A DNA stretch of 64,000 nucleotides from Triatoma infestans (taxonomy: Eukaryota > Arthropoda > Insecta > Hemiptera > Reduviidae). Made by a program: the position numbers and the translations under genes. The notes beneath the pieces were generated by a model. It did no database searches. It was given only the letters and a program-made list of their open reading frames with translations, and was not told the origin of the DNA. The first letter of the stretch is position 1; each line of letters opens with the position of its first letter. Where the stretch lies: assembly GCA_011037195.1 (NCBI GenBank), contig JAAEAF010003832.1:159398-223397 (forward strand), written 5' to 3'. Positions 56,340 to 64,000 of the stretch are shown in pieces.

Positions 56340-56825
56340 GTAAATTGAGACCATATTGTATCTATGCTATTTTATTATCTACATCATTTTATTATCTATA
56401 CTATTTTATTATCAGCTCAGAATTCTATCATTTCTTATCAGCAAGTATTTCATAGTGGCCCACGGCTGACACTTTTGTGTTATTTCGCTCTCTTATAAAT
56501 TAATAAGTAAAAATAATAAAATGGTATGGGTAAATAATTATCAAAGTAAAATCTACTTCAAAAAACATAGTTTAATTATACATCCCCACTCATTGATGTT
56601 TCCATTTTAAAAGGGAACAATGTCATTAGAGGACCATGTGTTTCCCATTCAGGTAGCAACACCCCTCTGAACCTAATTAGGTCATACCGTGTATCAACTG
56701 CATTTGCTCTTTGCAAATCTATGTTATTACACTGTTAGACAAAAACATCCTGATGATGGGCGAATGCCCGAAACCGGTTGATGACGAGAAAAAGAAGCTG
56801 GCTAGCACAGAAAATGTCTCTGACT
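56340..56825. mobile_element. Family B, body plus right end, copy 8
   Basis: Reverse complement of the body at 24.5-25.0 kb: 'ggcccacggctgacac', 'catccccactcattgatgtttccattttaaaagggaac', 'catgtgtttcccattcaggtagcaacacccctctgaacctaattagg', then 'ctttgcaaatctatgttattacactgtt', the best hammerhead-like core of this family, and 'gaagctggctagcacagaaaatgtctctga'. No opposite arm remains; the 7-kb LINE begins next to its left side. Confidence 0.75.
56746..56783 (+). ncRNA. Hammerhead-ribozyme-like core (family B, best copy)
   Basis: CATC (56,746-749), CTGATGA (750-756), T, GGGC-GAAT-GCCC (758-769), GAAA (770-773), CCGG (774-777), TT (778-779), GATG (780-783). CATC pairs fully with GATG (stem I); stem II is 4 perfect G-C pairs; stem III is the self-complementary CCGG. 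Predicted cleavage follows the second T. Caveats: 4-bp stem I, one extra base before stem II, and no loop-loop contact could be judged. Confidence 0.6.
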
Positions 56826-56829
56826 CAAA

Positions 56830-57118
56830 AATAACCAGCCACAATGGAAGAGGGCAATAGTCTTTAAATTTATAAGAAAACCTTTTCCAACACATACATG
56901 ATCTAAGAGCTTCCGTACAAACTGCATACTAAGTTTATATGCTCGCCAGTTTCTTCAGCTCCATAGCGACAGCAATCCTCCTTTACCAAGCCCATACTAT
57001 TGAATCATTTCCAATTCAACTGTCCACGAACAGTCACTAATCTAGATGCCACAAACGAAAAATGTGGTTTTCCTTTTTATTTGAATTCACCCAACTTGAC
57101 TTCCAATACATATAACAT
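56830..57118 (-). pseudogene. LINE C-terminal relic
   Basis: The minus strand reads HIFRLWHLD or, in the next frame, RLVTVRGQLNWK, then SMGLVKEDCCRYGAEETGEHI and LVCSLYGSS. This fits 'LVTGH..L..HLHRMGLV....CR.C.EEETGEHI...C', the end of RNase H-bearing LINEs. The solo LTR at 57,124 is inserted just beside it. Confidence 0.5.
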
Positions 57119-57123
57119 ATTGG

Positions 57124-57833
57124 TGTAGTGAAATCAATTGTCGTGATTCCTGAGGTATGAAGTTAGATGTCTTGAAGAGGGATTTATTAGGCGGAAGTTA
57201 GTTTAGAGAATTACTAACACTGAATTTATAAAAATAGAATATATTTTAACAATAATTTGAATGAGCCTAATGGTAACTACAATTAATATGATTTGATAAA
57301 GTAAATAAATAATTTTAAGAGTTAAATAACAAATAATTTAAAATGATTATAATAAATAAAGTAATATGCACAACTATGAAAATAATTATAAGTAAAACCT
57401 TGTATAGGGACGCGCTCGGAACTCAAGTATAACTGCCGCTGTAAAATGATACTGATATAATAATATGGCTACTGGTATAAGATGATGATATAATGATCCC
57501 CTCTTCCAGTGGAGCGAAGTTTATATTAGTCTTACTCACACACTGTCAAGTGTGTAAGTAAGTTCTCACACTACGATATCTCTAGTAGCGTGCGACTTTG
57601 TGCGACCTTGGTTAGGTCGGCGACCAGTGATTCAGGTCAGTGGCCAGATTTGGTCGCCCATCGGCGACTTTCAAAGACCAGGTGGCTTCTGTTAATAGAC
57701 AGGGCTGTATCGGTGCTTGTCTTTGATACCTTTGTATTGAAAAGGCAGCAGCCGGCTGTGGGGCCACCAGTTATAAATTATTCTATCCTTTTGTTATATT
57801 CTGTGAAGGCTTTGACATTGCTATGTCATCACA
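57124..57833 (+). mobile_element. Solo LTR, copy 2 (710 bp), with 5-bp TSD
   Basis: Starts TGTAGTGAAATCAATTGTCG and ends TGTCATCACA. Flanked by ATTGG at 57,119-57,123 and 57,834-57,838, a perfect 5-bp target duplication, so the boundaries are firm. It matches 46,934-47,646 in inverse orientation. The GC-rich part (57,590-57,780) gives an open frame that is part of the LTR, not a gene. Confidence 0.88.
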
Positions 57834-57838
57834 ATTGG

Positions 57839-58903
57839 ATACACAAACTACCTGATTTTTCTTGATTTAACAACGGCACAGCCTAGCAGCGTGGCGCTTT
57901 TACCACTGCTGCGAGCGAACAGGGTTAGATTACAAGAAAATGTTAACCGAGCGTCTTAAATGAAATTAGGGAACCATAATTAGTAGCAGAACCTCTGTTA
58001 TGACTGTTAGAAAACTAGGTAATTATAAAAATTACTATGTGTGCTGATTCTCAGCTACTAAAAAATCGCCATCTACATTTCTCTTTCATAAAGACTTTTT
58101 CAACAGAGGTTATGTTTTTAAGTTTAACCTTTTTTGATTTTCATTTGATAAATGTGTTCCTGTTTTTTTATTTTATTTTATAAAGAAAAGAAATTAAATA
58201 ATCTTTAACACTGAGTCAAACACTATTAACTCTTACAATTTGATCTTTACAAATCAAACTCAATTAAAAAGTAATCATTTTATTTATTTTTCTTCTCCTC
58301 TCAGTCACTAACTTATAGAGCTGTACACTTTAATGTTTCAGAGAAGTACGTAAGGGAATGCTATATTCAAAGAGAACCTTAGGGTATTCTCAACAAATTC
58401 TATTCACTAACAAAAACAAATTTAAAAAAAAAGAAGAAAAATCACTTCCTACCAAACATTCAATACAAATCCCCTTTTTTTTCTTTCTTCCTTCTAGCTT
58501 TCTTTTTTTTTCTTACTTCTTGAACAAATCAAACAATGTAATTGAATTCCTAAAAGGTGAAGTAGTATGGGGGATATTCTGCATCACCAGGGAAATCCAT
58601 TGTCTGACAAACCAATCAGAAACCTCAATAAAAACAATTAATCCATTTTAGCCTTTAGTTGACTTTAACGTTTGGCCTAGCTTATATCTTTTTAATGCTT
58701 CAATTATACAGTTGTTACATAAAATAAATGAATAGCCTATATTTTGTTCAGAATATTATGTTCAAATAAATTTAGAAAAATGTAGCAAATATTATTTTTG
58801 TAATTAATTAAATAGGAGCGATGACGGGGGTAGTTGGGAAGACGCAGGCTTTGCTTCTCTTGTTTGCCACCACGTGGCGTCATGGAAGTTAGTCGCAGGA
58901 GTA
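57839..58903. other. No recognised feature
   Basis: AT-rich anonymous DNA; an A-rich/T-rich stretch at 58,420-58,520 underlies the longest open frame and is low-complexity. Confidence 0.5.
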
Positions 58904-59247
58904 TGTAGGGGTAGTGAACCCCCACCACTCATCCACTCTAGCGGAGAGAAACAGCCTCTCTCGCAAAGAGAGGAGAGGCTCGGCCAGTATATATATATGA
59001 GAGATAGGCATCATTCAGATAGAATTCTGTTCAATTCAGTCTTACACATCAGACATCATTCTGTTGATTTACACATCAGTTTAACATCGCTCCGTTCATA
59101 TCTTCTTAGCCACGTCAGTCTGTCAGTTCAGTTCAGTTCAGTTAGTGTAAAGTCCTTGGCAGTCAGTCATATACATATATATATCAATTATATATCTTAA
59201 ACCAAATCTTAAGGTGTTATTTATCACTCATCAAGCAACAACCTACA
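58904..59247 (+). mobile_element. LTR of a Gypsy-like element
   Basis: Begins TGTAGGGG and ends CCTACA; the hexamers TGTAGG/CCTACA are exact inverses, as LTR termini should be. It contains a (TA)n TATA-like region (58,988-58,999), a (CAGTT)n run (59,118-59,140) and 'agtgtaaagtccttggcagtcagtc', shared with the LTR-like blocks at 8.9 and 33.3 kb. Pol sequence follows directly, without a primer-binding site or gag, so the element is rearranged. Confidence 0.6.
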
Positions 59248-59401
59248 TCTCCTCCCACCCATTCTGGCATACCCCAATTATAATTACGAATTTATATTGA
59301 CTACGGACGCGAGCAATGTTGGCATATCTGCAATTCTAAGCCAACAAATAAACGGCGAAGAACGTCCAATAGCCTTTTCATCCCGCGTACTATCTGAATG
59401 A
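59243..59401 (+). pseudogene. Ty3/Gypsy pol, RNase H fragment
   Basis: Reads PPILAYPNYNYEF, ILTTDASNVGISAIL, SQQINGEERPIAFSSRVLSE, then stop (59,399-59,401). 'TDAS..G..A.LSQ......PIAF.SR.L' is the start of Gypsy RNase H, with the first catalytic Asp (TDAS). Only about 50 residues remain; it is cut by an inverted LTR piece at 59,390. Confidence 0.85.
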
Positions 59402-59514
59402 TGTCTCATTGCCTATCTCTCATATATATACTGGCCGAGCCTCTTCTCTCTTTGCGAGAGGGGCTGTTTCTCTCCGCTAGAGTGGATGAGTGGTGGGGGT
59501 TCACTACCCCTACA
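59390..59514 (-). repeat. Inverted LTR piece
   Basis: Reverse complement of 58,904-59,022 (from TGTAGGGG to the 'catcattcagatag' block), ending exactly at CCCCTACA. With the LTR at 58,904 it forms inverted arms around the pol scrap. A 6-8 bp insertion (tctcatt) distinguishes the two arms. Confidence 0.8.
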
Positions 59515-60099
59515 AGTAGAAAGATCAGAAGCGAACGTATTGCAAAATTCTTCAGTTATTTTGTGTGTTCTATGAACATTAATACGCTTCAGCTATATCT
59601 GGTGAATACGTGAATTTTTATAACGCTTAGTAAATTTTTTTTATATACTATATTAATTGCAATTGAAATGAAAGATTTCCAGCTGTCGTTAAAGTTGGAC
59701 TCGTAGACATAGTGTTTACCAAGTTACATGTCGATCAAAACCATGTTACCTTCACAGAGGAGAGGTCTCCTACCTATGGTGCGTCGTCTATCCTACCATA
59801 GTAGGAGAGACGGCCAAATGTAGTCTATTTGTACTTTGTTTCTGGAATAAATGAGAATGTCTTTATTTTGAAAAATAACATTTTTTTTTTTTAGATAATA
59901 GTAGTTGACATATGTTTTATAAGCATAACCTGTTTAATATATCTCCTATATTTTGATACAGAGCACAACTTTGAAATGTGCGTCATCTCTCCTAGTTTTA
60001 CCCTACATATATATAATAAGTGAATAAGATAACAGGTATATTGGTGTGAAGAGCAGGTGGAGAGAAACTACCCAATGGTAGAACACTCTACGGGATGAT
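59515..60099. other. No recognised feature
   Basis: A fold-back near 59,765-59,812 ('tctcctacctatgg...ccatagtaggaga'); otherwise anonymous. Confidence 0.45.
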
Positions 60100-60600
60100 C
60101 AATCAATTGCGAAGGAAATCTAGTGCCCATTGGCGGTTTAAATGGCGTGGAAGTTTGTCAGGGATAGTAATAGAGGCAAGTGATTGTACAAATAGACTAG
60201 AGCGATGGAAGAAAGCGGTATGATATTTGGTGTTGGCGAGTTGTTGTTGTTCGAAAGGCATGTTGATGAGATCGTTAAGTTGAGTGAGGTTTATGTCATA
60301 GTAAGGAGCGTCAACTATCTGTAGCAGTAGCTTAGATTGGAAAGTCTGAATAGTTCGTACGTGTTTGTAGATTTGGCTAAACTCCATAATTCTAATCCGG
60401 TAAGCCCATACAGGTTTGAATATGGTTTTATATATATATCAGCCTTTTAACTCGGGGTCTTATATCAGGCTTGAGAGTAATTTAGATCGTCTTCCGTGAA
60501 GTCTGTAAAGAAGTTTGGCGTATTTAGTTATTGCTGCTTGTCTTTTCAAGTCTTGTGTGTGAGTGAGTCTCACGTGAGTCGATTATCTATAAAGAATCCA
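60100..60600 (-). pseudogene. Jockey-like LINE, ORF2 C-terminal relic
   Basis: The minus strand reads LTHTQDLKRQAAITKYAKLLYRLHGRRSKLLSSL, then TIFKPVWAYRIRIMEFS, HVRTIQTFQSKLLLQIVDAPYYDINLTQLNDLI, and RHLNRQWALDFL to a stop near 60,103. The block 'IQ.FQSK.LR.IVDAPWYV.N..L..DL' and the terminal 'R..P.DL' identify a Jockey tail. Stops occur upstream near 60,460. Confidence 0.75.
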
Positions 60601-61009
60601 TGGATACAGCACCAGCTCTGTGGGACAGATGTCCCGCCGGAGAGGAAAACGTAACATGTTGGCGGCATTTTCGTGAATTCATTTTTATTCACCAATTTTC
60701 TTCTTTTTTTTTTTGTCAATATTTCTACAGAAATAATTTTAAACAATTTTTCAACGTCGCTTAGAAATTGATTGCAAAAAGGTTGCATGAAAGTAAATAA
60801 TAGGCATCGCATTAATTTCATTGTTTTAGGCAAATTATTTGATTGTTCTCGATCGATAATTTTAAAATTTAAATTGTTCGGTTAGATCGGGTTTAATAAG
60901 AAGTATAAAATATGATATCTAGTTTACCAGATTTTTTGTAATTTATTTCCTCGTCTGTAAAATGTTCAGTATGCATATACATATATCAAACATATTATAC
61001 TTACACATT
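60601..61009. other. No recognised feature
   Basis: AT-rich anonymous sequence. Confidence 0.5.
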
Positions 61010-61014
61010 ACTTA

Positions 61015-61120
61015 CTTGGGGATGCGCTAAACTTAAATAATTGCACACAACTATCACTTCTGCTGGCCCGTGAATTCCTGAAAAAATAGCTAGTTCATTT
61101 CCCCTGCCATCTAGTCTTAC
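61015..61120 (-). repeat. Diverged 5'-leader fragment of the 7-kb LINE family
   Basis: 'ggggatgcgctaaacttaaataattgcacacaactatcacttctgc' and 'gaattcctgaaaaaatagctagttcatttcccc' align with 56,148-56,190 and 56,283-56,315 of the LINE 5' UTR, with a gap between them. No ORF follows. Confidence 0.5.
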
Positions 61121-61184
61121 AGCACAATAACATAGTGCCATGATGCATTTCATTTTATTAGAGAAAATTTGAATACATCAAGGC

Positions 61185-61265
61185 GCTGTGCGGAAGCTGA
61201 GTGATTAGAAGCGTAGAATTGCCAAACTGAAGCATCGAAATGGGATCGATACCCGGTTATGTACT
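61185..61265 (+). mobile_element. tRNA-like SINE head relic
   Basis: 'aagctgagtgattagaagcg' resembles box A with a D-arm, and 'gggatcgatacccg' resembles box B with a T-arm stem, about 45 nt apart. It does not fold as a clean tRNA. No 3' tail recognised. Confidence 0.4.
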
Positions 61266-61755
61266 TGGATTTTATTTAATGTATTAATAAGAAAAATATA
61301 TATAAATAATGTTTTCAAATCCTCGTCCGTCCTTAATCTGATCGATACATCGATTTCTTTCTTGAACTTTCTTTACAGATAAATATCCCAGATTCTTAAT
61401 CGATTGGAAGCCATTCACCTCTTCTATGGCCTCTTTTTCATGGTCTCTAATGCAAAAACATCTCATATAACATTCTTCCTTATAAATCTTGCACAAAGAA
61501 AGGTCTAAGTAAGGATATTGTTTACCTATCCCCACCTAAACAATGTATAACTTTTGGGCAAAATATATTTATCAGAAATTGAGAAATGATACAACTCTTT
61601 TGCGATTGTAATCTTATATTCCACACAACAGGGTCGGCAAGTTTTTAGAAAGGCAGAGCCAGGTTTTTTTATAATTTAATTTAATTTATTATTATTATTT
61701 AATATTTAATGATTACTGATAATGTTTTTGGTGTTCGTTACGACCGTTTTATTCA
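61266..61755. other. No recognised feature
   Basis: AT-rich anonymous sequence. Confidence 0.5.
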
Positions 61756-61810
61756 ATGTTGAAAATGGATTTTCAGGTTCGGTCAAACAAAAGAACTCTT
61801 TTTTAAATTT

Positions 61811-61850
61811 CTACCGACGTTTCAGCAAATTTATTGCCTTCTTCAGGGTC
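61811..61850 (-). ncRNA. Hammerhead-like core, left arm of Penelope-like element
   Basis: Minus strand: GACC, CTGAAGA, A, GGCAA-TAAAT-TTGCT, GAAA, CG, TC, GGTAG. The last stem II base is T instead of C, giving a G-T pair; otherwise it is like the right-arm core. Confidence 0.5.
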
Positions 61851-62084
61851 TGTACAAAGCTTGAAATACATATCAAAAATAGGACCAACAGAAAATATGA
61901 ACTTAAACTAAATATTTCCAGAATAAAAATTTTAAACTAAACAATATAAAATAAACTAAGGACAAAATATGATATATATAGAGTACAATTAAATTTATTT
62001 TAAATTATTGTAGACAGATCAATATTAAACTAAATCGCAACTATTAATTAATACTAATAAAAAAATAAACATAAAATAAAAAAA

Positions 62085-62279
62085 CCGACTGACACGACTA
62101 CAGCACTAACGAAACACTGCATACAATACAAACACGAATTTGACATAGAAAACACCAAAATTCTCTCCATCAATAATAATAATAAAAAAAGAAATATATT
62201 GGAAATGATTTATATTAAAAAAGATAAATTTTCTATTAATTTTAGAACAGACACCAAAAAACCTATCCCTCAGCTATAA
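62085..62279 (+). pseudogene. Penelope-like ORF, C-terminal (GIY-YIG side) fragment
   Basis: 64 codons and a stop: TALTKHCIQYKHEFD, IENTKILSI, NKKRNILEMIYIKK, FSINFRTDTKKP. The pattern 'AL..H.....H.FD..N..IL......KR...EM..I......IN..TD' is the conserved end of Penelope-like proteins after the GIY-YIG endonuclease. The N-terminal side is lost where the inverted arm begins. The stop leads into the element's 3' sequence. Confidence 0.75.
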
Positions 62280-62754
62280 CAATCTCCTGGAATTTCCAAA
62301 ACAACATACAGACTAAGACACGGTTTTCCCATCCCCTCTCCTAGCCCTTTATAAACCTTGACCCATCCAATGTCCGTAACACTTGGTGATGATATGTCAC
62401 AGGTTATACTAGATTATTAATTACTACTGGAATTCTCACTAAAAGTTTTTGTAAGTACATTTCCTAAGTTATTTTCATACTGTACTCATATATGCCACAC
62501 ATATATATATATTTTATTTATTTTTTTATTTTATGTTTATTTTTTTTATTAGTATTAATTAATAGTTGCGATTTAGTTTAATATTGATCTGTCTACAATA
62601 ATTTAAAATAAATTTAATTGTACTCTATATATATCATATTTTGTACAGTTTATTTTATATTGTTTAGTTTAAAATTTTTATTCTGGAAATATTTAATTTA
62701 AGTTCATATTTTCTGTTGGTCCTATTTTTGATATGTATTTCAACCTTTGTACAG

Positions 62755-62793
62755 ACCCTGAAGAAGGCAATAAATTTGCCGAAACGTCGGTAG
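62755..62793 (+). ncRNA. Hammerhead-like core, right arm of Penelope-like element
   Basis: ACC (62,755-757), CTGAAGA (758-764), A, GGCAA-TAAAT-TTGCC (766-780), GAAA (781-784), CG (785-786), TC (787-788), GGT (789-791). ACC pairs with GGT; stem II is 5 perfect pairs; stem III is a single C-G, part of the palindrome ACGT, as in minimal dimer-type hammerheads. Predicted cleavage follows C 62,788. One extra A precedes stem II. Confidence 0.6.
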
Positions 62794-62850
62794 AAATTTA
62801 AAAAAAGAGTTCTTTTGTTTGACCGAACCTCAAAATCCATTTTCAACATT

Positions 62851-63764
62851 ATTGATAATGTCGTGATGGTCGCGGTTTGATATGACATCAGTTTCGAATT
62901 TTCTATTCGAAGATCTCATATCTAGACCCATGAAGTTAAATAAATTTCAAAACAGGTTCATGAATATATAACATGAAGAAGTCTATGAAGTCATATTTTT
63001 ACTGAGCAATCAAGCATTTTTAAAAAGAAATTACTTTAAGTCTTTACGGGAATATGTAAAGTATTCTCCGATTTGGTAATTTCATTTTGTTCCTAAAGAA
63101 GAATTTGTATATGATTGAATGGACATGTTTTACGGTTCAGTAGTTACAATGGTTTTTTTTGGGGTAGTAACAATCCACTTAACGACACTCAAAAGGTCTG
63201 TCCTGTTTACCATATGACTTCAGTTTTTTGGTAAAGCAATTTTTAAAACTCTCTTTTGACGTTTCTTTCATGAAAGTTCCAGTAGAATATATTAAGTTAC
63301 TTCATTATGCAAAAAGGGTTGCTATAAATTTAGTTTAATATATTCAAAAATTATTCCGTTTGAGAAAACTCGTTATATGTTGTAAAATTCTACTCCCATT
63401 ATACCTTTATATACCTTTTTTTTTTTTTTTTTTAATTTACAACTACAACACTAGTTAGATTAATAAATATAATGATAGTTAATTCGTAAAAGTTGTTTGA
63501 TAAAGTTGAATTTGCATTAGTGCATTTTTGGGTATGCAGGAAAATTTGTTCAAAGCACTGTACATTCAAACTATGTGTACAGCAAAGTAAAGCCTCCTTT
63601 GCTTTCAACAGTCTCATGGAAACTAGTTGATTTGGAGCTAGAACAGTTAGAAAACCCTTCTTTAACTCACATAACTTATAGATATTTAGGTATTTGTCTA
63701 GTTATGTAGAGGTGTAATTAAAAAATAGACCTTTACATACATTTGTAGCAGTCATTAACATACT
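62851..63764. other. No recognised feature
   Basis: AT-rich anonymous sequence with a T-run at 63,419-63,434. Confidence 0.5.
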
Positions 63765-64000
63765 CTGTAATAATAAGGGATAGCCCACTCTTCCCCTCAT
63801 AGACTAGATCGACCTTATAAGAGTGGATGTTTGGCGAAATTCAATAAAGCCTAGGGCTCCACCTGCTTTGCTGGGGTAAGATGTCGTGTGTGGAAATCTC
63901 ACAGGTTTTTGTGTCATCCCAGCTTAAATGGCCGCCCAGTACGAGAAAGGAAATATGACTCGGGGGCGCTAATAACCTCCGCAGTTCATGTGCCCAAAAT
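63765..64000 (+). mobile_element. 3' end of a second copy of the 7-kb LINE family
   Basis: Matches the 3' UTR of the minus-strand LINE read in sense: 'taataagggat(a/g)gc', 'actagatcga', 'ttataagag.ggatg', 'ggctccacc(c)tgc(c)ttgctg', 'tgtgtggaa', 'cacaggtt', 'catcccagct', and 'ggcgctaataacc...gtgccc' with an A tail at the window edge. It starts within the 3' UTR, so it is a severely 5'-truncated insertion. The terminal stem keeps pairing (GGGCGC/GTGCCC, one G-U). Confidence 0.75.

Larger units (their letters stand above)
61756..62850 (+). mobile_element. Penelope-like element remnant in 329-bp inverted arms
   Basis: Left arm 61,756-62,084 and right arm 62,522-62,850 are near-identical inverted repeats. 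The 437-bp middle starts with the last 64 codons of a Penelope-type ORF. Each arm holds a hammerhead-like core pointing outward. Penelope-like elements are known to carry hammerhead motifs in their terminal repeats and to insert as truncated copies with inverted pieces at the 5' side. The rest of the ORF (RT and most of the endonuclease) is missing. No target duplication was identified. Confidence 0.8.

Noticed and set aside
61185..61265. Functional tRNA gene
   Set aside because: Box-like motifs are present, but a clean cloverleaf with acceptor and anticodon stems could not be drawn; better explained as a SINE relic.
1..64000. Host protein-coding genes, rRNA or bacterial operons
   Set aside because: No spliced gene, conserved host domain or rRNA segment was recognised on either strand. 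Short single exons of host genes could be missed by eye.

Overview
The window looks like repeat-dense, AT-rich intergenic DNA from an arthropod, most likely an insect. I found no host gene that I would defend. Everything recognisable is transposable-element sequence: non-LTR retrotransposons of several clades (I-like, Jockey-like, RTE-like), a Penelope-like element, LTR fragments including two solo LTRs, tRNA-derived SINEs, a Helentron-like non-autonomous family, and short palindromic elements carrying hammerhead-ribozyme-like cores. The mix is typical of insect genomes; the species cannot be named from sequence alone.

Layout. 1-9.2 kb: an I-like LINE 3' end, a Jockey tail, two long copies of repeat family A, LINE relics, one palindromic element B and an LTR-like block. 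9.2-18.3 kb: mostly anonymous DNA with a probable TIR element (10.5-11.66 kb), a tRNA-SINE, a 5'-truncated RTE-like LINE (12.26-13.99 kb) and a small hammerhead palindrome with a 13-bp target duplication (15.3 kb). 18.3-41.2 kb: copies of families A, B and C, often nested in one another, mixed with LINE relics (19.0, 26.5, 28.4-30.5, 38.9 kb) and SINEs. 41-49 kb: sparse relics and a solo LTR.

49.16-56.33 kb (minus strand) holds the best gene structure: a near-full-length 7.1-kb LINE. It has a 5' UTR, a gag-like ORF1 with three zinc knuckles, and an ORF2 with AP endonuclease, reverse transcriptase and RNase H. Its 3' UTR has four stem-loops with covarying stems, and it ends in a 30-nt stem-loop plus poly(A). 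ORF2 is broken only by two single-base homopolymer indels. 56.3-64 kb: more B sequence, a solo LTR with perfect TSDs, a Gypsy RNase H scrap joined to an inverted LTR piece, a Jockey tail, a Penelope-like element inside 329-bp inverted arms, and a second copy of the 7-kb LINE's 3' end.

How the parts work together. The tRNA-SINE at 11.8 kb ends in the same 30-nt stem-loop as the 7-kb LINE, which suggests the SINE uses that LINE's machinery. The Penelope-like element has a hammerhead-like core in its inverted arms, and the non-coding families B and C have the same design with 11-13-bp target duplications, so they are probably non-autonomous Penelope relatives. These ribozyme-bearing inverted-arm elements and the LINE 3' UTR hairpin array are the most interesting parts of the window.
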